Of a DNA stretch of 64,000 nucleotides, positions 57,840-64,000 are shown in pieces. Made by a program: the position numbers and the translations under genes. Below the pieces are notes generated by a model. That model made no database searches, was not told where the DNA came from, and saw only the letters and a program-made list of their open reading frames with translations. How positions within the stretch are numbered: position 1 is the first letter of the stretch; each line of letters begins with the position of its first letter. This stretch comes from Hypomesus transpacificus (Eukaryota; Chordata; Actinopteri; Osmeriformes; Osmeridae): contig NW_025813728.1 in the NCBI RefSeq assembly GCF_021917145.1, positions 344,515-408,514 on the forward strand. The letters are read 5' to 3'.

Positions 57840-60112
57840 GCTGGGTCTCCACAGAAACTATTTTGTCCCTTCAAAGGGACTCGCTGACAGCTTCCACAGG
57901 TTGCAGCCCCAGGCTGGCCCTCTCAGCTCAGCCTTGGTGCCCACCAACCATGTGGAACTTAGGACCCAGCGGAGTAGCTGTCAATACCCCGCCCCTCACT
58001 GCAGTTCCTGTGGTCAGCGACTGCACTTTCATGCCCTTTGGAGCGGTGGTCTTCAACCCTGGTCCACAGGGTCCACTGTCCTGAATGCTTTGGATGGTCA
58101 GATGTTGGAATATGCAATGTGATGATTTGAGGCAATAAACACGTGATGAAGTACAGATGAAATAGTTTATGTACAAAACAATGAATGGTAGCGCAATAAA
58201 ATTTGGATGCATGGTCATGCTGGAATAGAAATGTCTTTCTAACTGACTTAACCTTCCATAATGGTTGTCATGGTGTCGGTTGTAGATAGACCGGTGAGGT
58301 GGAACTGGAGAGATGTAACACCACAACACACATCGCCCAGAAACACACACTCTACTGAGAGTGCAAAGACAGATACCGTATCCCATCTCACATCACACCA
58401 CAGGCCTCATGGATGCACAGTCATCCTTGTGATTGATGTCAGTACTTAGTCTGTCTCTCTCTACCTTTTTTTTCTGCTTGTCCCTCAGTGTTTAATGCTT
58501 GGCACTTTTGCCTCACCACAAGGAGGTCCTGGGTTGGATTTCAACTTCGGGCACTGTAGACATCTCCTGGGCATATCTGTGCAGTTGGTTTGATATCAGC
58601 TGTCAGTTATTGTTATTTGTGTTGGAAATACAAATATGAATGTGTTATTAATATGTTACTAATTTGCTACTGATATAGTCACAACAGGTGTGCTGCTCCT
58701 AAAGTACATTCTCCTAATGAAGAAATCCTAAAAAGCAACCTGATACTGATAAATATATACACACACACACACGGACACACACGCACATACACATGCATAT
58801 ACACACACACACAACACACAAACAAAGACACACGCAAACACATGCAAACACACGCACACACAAACACAGACATACGCACACAGCCACATACACACACAAA
58901 AACAGACACACGCACCCACAGTCTCCCCAGCCCCATTTAGCAGACTCAAGTCTGCCATGGTTGCCCTCTGAGGCACCCGTTAGGACGGTGTGGTTTTCAG
59001 AGAGGCGTGAAGGCCGGACGTTCCGACAACGACTCGGTGGAACCTAAGGAAGGCCCAAGTGGAACACACCGACCAACCCACTCCCTTACGTGAGGCCCGG
59101 CGCTAACCAAGGAACGCTGGCCCGTCTAACTGGGGAAGGAGAAGGAGGCCGATGGCAGCGTTCCAATACAGTATTGGAACGCTGCCATCGGCTCTCCCTT
59201 TAGACGTGTGAGCAGAGAGTCAAGGAATGACACGAGGCTCTGTCGGTGTGTTGGAACTCTCTGGGCTTGCTGGATGCTAGAATATAACTAGATCGGGCCT
59301 TAAAGAAGCTAAGCTCAAAGTCGTGTTGATAAGTGCCGACGATCACATTTGTCCTGCACAAACAGACGGCCAATGCTGGAAGATGGATAGTCTGTTTGCT
59401 GTCCACGGTGTTTGACATTGACATTACACACTGCTGCTGACACACACTCACACGCATTCTACTGAAAGCATGTTCCAAAAGAAAACGTCGAGTGCAACGT
59501 ATTTGAATCAACCTTTCAGGTTTGCGAATATTCCTAGGTCAAGACCCAAATCCAGGTTGACTAAAACCCACATCTCTTCCCTGGCTTTGGATTCTCTGTT
59601 GTTTTCCAGCTCGATCGTGTGAGAACACCGAACCACGGCAGACGAAGCCTGTTGAAGCCTAATGAGGACATATCCCTGTTATTATTTCCCTTTAACAGCT
59701 GCCCAGTGACGCGGTGGCTGTGATTACAGGCTGACCTTTCAGAGCCAGACACTACCGCGGTCAACACTAATGCCCGAGCATGTGACGTAGCATGGATGAA
59801 TGACAAAGTCAAATCACATCAATTTGCATTTGTAACTAGCTCCCAGTTCCGCTTCGAACAAAAGGTTATATGAACATACACAATGTGACTCTGCATTAGT
59901 GGATTTACTCTGACAAAACGTGCATTGATATATAACTTTAAATAGGAATGAAACGAGGATAATGATGTGTGTTCCGTCCGTAGATAGCTATAGTTCTACG
60001 GAGGATGGGGGTGGTGGTGATGTGTTCTGATTTACCATTTACCAGAACTCTGTATAACTCGATACAACTATAATCTCAGGAAGCCGGCCCTCGTCTGTTA
60101 ATATTCTACTGC
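57840..60112. other. No supported gene
   Basis: Mostly unique sequence with a CA-rich patch (58757-58920) and a perfect hairpin (59148-59192). I found no exon with recognisable homology. Confidence 0.45.
59148..59192. repeat. Perfect 45-nt inverted repeat (22-bp arms, 1-nt centre)
   Basis: GCCGATGGCAGCGTTCCAAT runs to a central A at 59170 and is mirrored exactly to GGAACGCTGCCATCGGC. No transposon-like flank is evident. Confidence 0.9.
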
Positions 60113-60316
60113 AAGAGGGGGTCAGATGGCTGAGCGGTTAGGGAATCGGGCTATTAATCAAAAGGTTGCCAGTTTGATTCCCGGCTGTGCCACATGACGT
60201 TGTGTCCTTGGGCTAGGCACTTCACCCTACTTGCCTCGGGGGGGAATGTCCCTGTACTTACTGTAGGTCGCTCTGGATAAGAGTGTCTGCTAAATGACTA
60301 AATGTAATGTAAATGT
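60113..60316 (+). repeat. tRNA-Leu-type SINE, full length
   Basis: Head GTCAGATGGCTGAGCGGTTA with B-box GTTTGATTCC, body GTGTCCTTGGGCTAGGCACT, tail GTCGCTCTGGATAAGAGTGT ending AAATGTAATGTAAATG. The tail resembles the 3' end of the L2-like LINE in this window. Confidence 0.9.
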
Positions 60317-60693
60317 ACTGTGTGAGACTTGAGAGCCCTGATAGAAGCATTTAGCAAGGTGGTCTTTAGCCCGCTAGCCTACAGCAAGCCAGCCAGCAAG
60401 CTAGTCTGTAGAGAGCTAGCCTGTAGCAAGCTCACCTACAGAGAACTAGAGTCTAGCAAGCTAGCCTGTAGCATGATCTGTCTCTGCAGCATGGGTACGT
60501 GGGAAAGGAGTGAGGGTATGAAGGAGGCAGGTGGGGTGGAGGGTGCTGTGGGATGACTGTAACCTGAACCGTGTGGAGCTCAGTGATTTATGCTTATCGG
60601 AATGTACTGTAAGACAAAGGTCAGGGGTCAACCTCACTGAACGGGATACTAGCCGGCGCTGCGGGCCACATGGACACACGACAGTGAGAGGTG

Positions 60694-60880
<187 letters not shown>

Positions 60881-61814
60881 AAGATGGTGTCATCTGTATA
60901 AGTGAATTTGATGCTGAGTCCACACACGATGACTTAGGCAAATGCACCTGAAATAGACGGGTGTCACTGTCTGGCTCTGGACATTAAACTCAAGCCAAAT
61001 AGCCAACACTTTATACCCCCCACCTCTTGCCAAGAATTTCATAGACTCACTGGCATCCTAAACTACGTTCTAGACATCGTGCATGGATACACCAGTTACC
61101 GTGGCACAAAAGGTTTCTTGCAACTGACGTCTACTGTAGGCACGGTCCTTGCCGTGTTTCTGAAAGCCGATTTTCCAATTGAGCTCCGTCCAACTTGAAG
61201 ATGTCACGCTTTGATCTGAGCAGGTGAAGACGCCCCACTGCTGCCGTGACAGTATTTCAAGGAGGACGATAAAAAGCTTGTCGAATCGAGGCGCGGCAAT
61301 GCGCAACCGAAACATTTCTGAAAAGCGTGTTGATGGCACGTGGTCGTCCTGGTTACCACCGACTGGAGAGAAGCCGCGCCGCGCCTGTTACCTGATAGTA
61401 AAAATAGATTAAAAACCCCACGACTGAGCAACTTCCTCGGACCGAACCAAAGTGTCTATCCAACAGAAACTGATCTGAGAGGCTCTTACGGAGGCCCGCA
61501 CATTCCCCCGTGCCAGGCCGATCTCAGTGGATCCTGTTTAGCCGAAGAGTTTGAAGCTGACTCCCCCTGAGGTCAGAGGTGACGCGTCGGAGATGGTTCA
61601 GGTGCGACAAGCGCTTGACCTCCGCAGGAAGAAGATGCCTAAGTCGCCAGTCGAGCGAGTGAGAGGGTGTCGTTGCACGGCCATGAGAGGGATGGATGAA
61701 GGTGGGAGGGGGGGGGGGTTGGATTCAGCATGCGGGGGGAATGGGGAGGGGGGGGTTGCTTGCCCTAGATGACAGATTTTTTTGGCGCACCTGCAGTTTT
61801 TTTCTCCCGCTCCT

Positions 61815-61869
<55 letters not shown>

Positions 61870-61872
61870 TCT

Positions 61873-61906
<34 letters not shown>

Positions 61907-62296
61907 TCCATCCCAACTCAAACACAATGTTCGGACACCGAAACATCTTCTGGTTTACGGCACTCGCGTGGAAAACGTCAAACTCAGCCGTCATGGCGAT
62001 GCTTCATGGCACTGTCACAGTTTCAATCAATTCCATTCATGCTGTCCCTATTTAAAGGACGTTGGCAGCCGCTCCAAACGTCTCACTAGGTACTGGAACA
62101 TTAGATGACATGTCCTGTGCTACACATTATACCTGCAATACACTGTCCATCCTTCATATCTGTGGGGAGATCCATGCAGACACACTCAAACCTTTCTCAG
62201 CCTTGATCACAGCAATCTCATTTAACACTACACTGTGGCCCATAACAGTTCCTCTTCATAAACGGGGTCTTTGACAACAGGAGACCAGTTAAGATC
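60881..62296. other. No supported gene; CT microsatellite
   Basis: A CT run occupies 61815-61910. G-rich runs lie near 61704-61755. The rest is unique without recognisable exons. Confidence 0.45.
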
Positions 62297-62490
62297 AGTA
62301 GGGAGTCAGATGGCTGAGCGGTGAGGGAGTCGGGTTAGTAATCAGAAGGTTGCCGGATCGATTCCCCGCCGTGCAAAAATGACATTGTGTCCTTGGGCAA
62401 GGCACTTCACCTTACTTGCCTCGGGGGGAATGTCCCTGTACTTACTGTAAGTCGCTTTGGATAAGAGCGTCTGCTAAATGTAAATGTAAG
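62297..62490 (+). repeat. tRNA-Leu-type SINE, full length
   Basis: The same family as 60113-60316, with B-box GATCGATTCCC and tail GTCGCTTTGGATAAGAGCGT. It is closer to the L2-like tail than the 60 kb copy. Confidence 0.9.
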
Positions 62491-62966
62491 ATCAGATAGA
62501 CTAAACTGTCCCAAAGGAAATTTGTCTTGGACTAATAAGGTTTCTGCTGTTGAAATACAAACAACGGAATGTATACATAAAATAAATGTTCCAGTCAAGT
62601 TTTTACCCCTATGATCCATCCTGATCCGGTGTGTTTACCTGTTGTTTTACAGTATAAGTGCCTCAGGGCTTAAACCTGATTGGCTGACTCAAACGCCAGG
62701 ACAGGAAGTGTGCTGTGCGACCTCACAGGGTGTAATTAGCAGCTCCCCCTGGATCGACGCAGCATCTTCAATTAGCCCAGCTCAGCACGCGCCCGATCGA
62801 TCTCGAAAACGCGGCCTCATGAAGTCGCGCTGGACGAAAGCGAAATGACTAAATGTGAACGATGATTTGTCGCAGGGCCCGCGACCTGGGGACTGGTAAC
62901 AGTTGTAACACACTATGCAGTGTGTTGAGAACAGCTCTGGCTCTCACTGGCCCAGAACAGGAGTAT

Positions 62967-63025
62967 TGGTACAGCTCAGAGGTAAAGAACTGGACTGCAA
63001 ATCAAGAAATTGCAGGTTTAAACCC
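62967..63025 (+). repeat. tRNA-Cys-derived SINE head
   Basis: GTACAGCTCAGAGGTAAAGA, then GGACTGCAAATCAAGA and GCAGGTTTAAACC preserve the tRNA-Cys layout. A C run (63024-63042) follows. Confidence 0.65.
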
Positions 63026-63307
63026 CCCCCCCCCCCCCCCCCACCGCCTCTGCATCGCCTTGGAAGAAAGCGTCAGCTGGCTGGACCACATGATAACAGC
63101 GTGGTGGAGCAATAGAGAAAAGGAAAGTGTAGAGTATGACAGCAGTGAGAAATAGATGCCGGCTCCCTGGTCTCTCCCATGAGAGCTGTTAGTCTTCCTT
63201 GCTAAGCACAGAGAGCTGTCTGGGGCTGGTTACAGAGGTGACTTACAGCCTCCAGTGCAGCCCTGTAAGAGGACACAACCGCCCCCGGGGAATGCAGAGA
63301 GCAGCCA

Positions 63308-63440
63308 GTCTGAGGGGCATACAGTACAGGGAGCGGAGGTCGTGCCAGCAGTCTGAGGGGCATACAGTACAGGGAGCGGAGGTCGTGCCAGCAGTCTGAG
63401 GGGCATACAGTACAGGGAGCGGAGGTCGTGCCAGCAGTCT
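63308..63440. repeat. 43-bp tandem repeat, three copies
   Basis: Three identical copies of AGTCTGAGGGGCATACAGTA followed by CAGGGAGCGGAGGTCGTGCC and a short joint, with an exact 43-bp period. Confidence 0.9.
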
Positions 63441-64000
63441 GGGGGGAGGGGGGGGGTACAGGCAGGCAGGTACAGGAGGATGGGAGGGCTGAGAAGGGAT
63501 GTGTGAGGTGGAAGGGTTTGGTCATTAGGGGTGTGTTGGGTCTGTGGAGGCTTTGGAGGGAGGAAGGCTAGAGGAAAAAAGACTAACGGGAAAACATTTG
63601 GGGGTGAATGACTAGGGACTTGTAAAGTTCTAGAACTTTGTAAAGTTCTAGAAATTCTAAAGAAGGAGAGTTAGAGGTGGGTTGGAATGTGAAGAGTTGG
63701 AGGTGAGAGTTTGGGCTGTGGTTTTGATCATGTTTCATGATCATGATCATCAAAGTTTGGAGAAAGATGTGAGAACAAATGGAAAGATCTACGTTGAGTC
63801 AACTTAGTTCTTAGAATACTTCAGACCAAGGAGGAACAACTATTTTAGTGAGGGTTAAGGGGGTGGATGGGGGGGGGGGGGCAAGGGGTGTGTAGGGGTC
63901 TAAATCAGACGTCATGCCGAACTCAGCAGTTCTCTGTTTGTCCACACACACACACACACACACGCTAGCTTGTGAGTACACAGAAGCTAGTTCAAGACAC
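63441..64000. other. No supported gene; G-rich and CA-rich patches
   Basis: Purine-rich unique sequence with a G run near 63868, a TCATGATCATGATCATCA palindrome near 63734, and a CA run at 63945-63963. Confidence 0.45.

Noticed and set aside
62967-63025. Functional tRNA-Cys gene
   Set aside because: The acceptor stem and several arms do not pair, and the same head recurs as dispersed degraded copies, so it is a SINE.

Overview
The window is eukaryotic nuclear DNA, most likely from a ray-finned (teleost) fish. The genes have GT-AG introns. The DNA carries fish-type repeats: tRNA-headed SINEs, L2-like LINE tails, hAT and Tc1-like miniature transposons, and long CA, GA and GATG microsatellites. 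Gene families with typical fish relatives include C1q-like, ENDOD1-like secreted nuclease, butyrophilin-like and B30.2 (PRY-SPRY) genes. The species cannot be named from sequence alone.

Region 1 (1-22.5 kb) is a tandem cluster of four ENDOD1-like secreted nuclease genes on the + strand (A 2909-4251, B 6264-7517, C 14219-15561, D 18644-21764). They are interleaved with a C1q-domain gene on the - strand (10648-11738) and a second copy of its first exon (254-428). Bases 1-4316 and 11311-15626 are near-identical copies at an offset of 11,310 bp, so A and C are recent duplicates. B and D form an older pair. D is broken: a 1332-bp hAT element and a 591-bp long-inverted-repeat element sit 20 bp apart in its second exon. 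Half a TRIM-type RING exon (9939-10067) is stranded in the middle of the cluster.

Region 2 (22.6-46.3 kb) holds a butyrophilin-like receptor gene (+, 22650-26551: signal, IgV, IgC, TM, five in-frame mini-exons, B30.2). Facing it is a second type of gene (-, gene X, 28808-37984). Gene X has no visible Ig domain: it has short Met-TM exons, an array of 21-42 bp symmetric mini-exons, then a B30.2 exon. The block is duplicated in tandem: 39.4-46.3 kb carries a decayed butyrophilin 3' end and gene Y (42324-44671), a compact version of X with a 2-bp frameshifting deletion. Inside X a 2209-bp segment containing L2 LINE sequence is repeated head to tail, with no difference seen. A second copy of the 1332-bp hAT lies in opposite orientation at 40927-42258.

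Region 3 (46.6-50.9 kb) is a calsequestrin gene on the - strand. Ten exons are visible, from mid-N-terminus to the acidic tail. One exon has an extra base that shifts the frame, and the signal-peptide exon is not in view. Its introns contain homopurine/homopyrimidine tracts.

Region 4 (51-64 kb) has no gene I can support. It consists of microsatellites, minisatellites, SINEs and a perfect 45-nt hairpin.

The protein-coding content of 1-46 kb looks like a rapidly expanding innate-immunity neighbourhood (secreted nucleases, C1q, butyrophilin/B30.2). Exons and promoters in it have been copied, recombined and hit by transposons. One nuclease promoter appears to have been assembled from the first exon of a butyrophilin-like gene.
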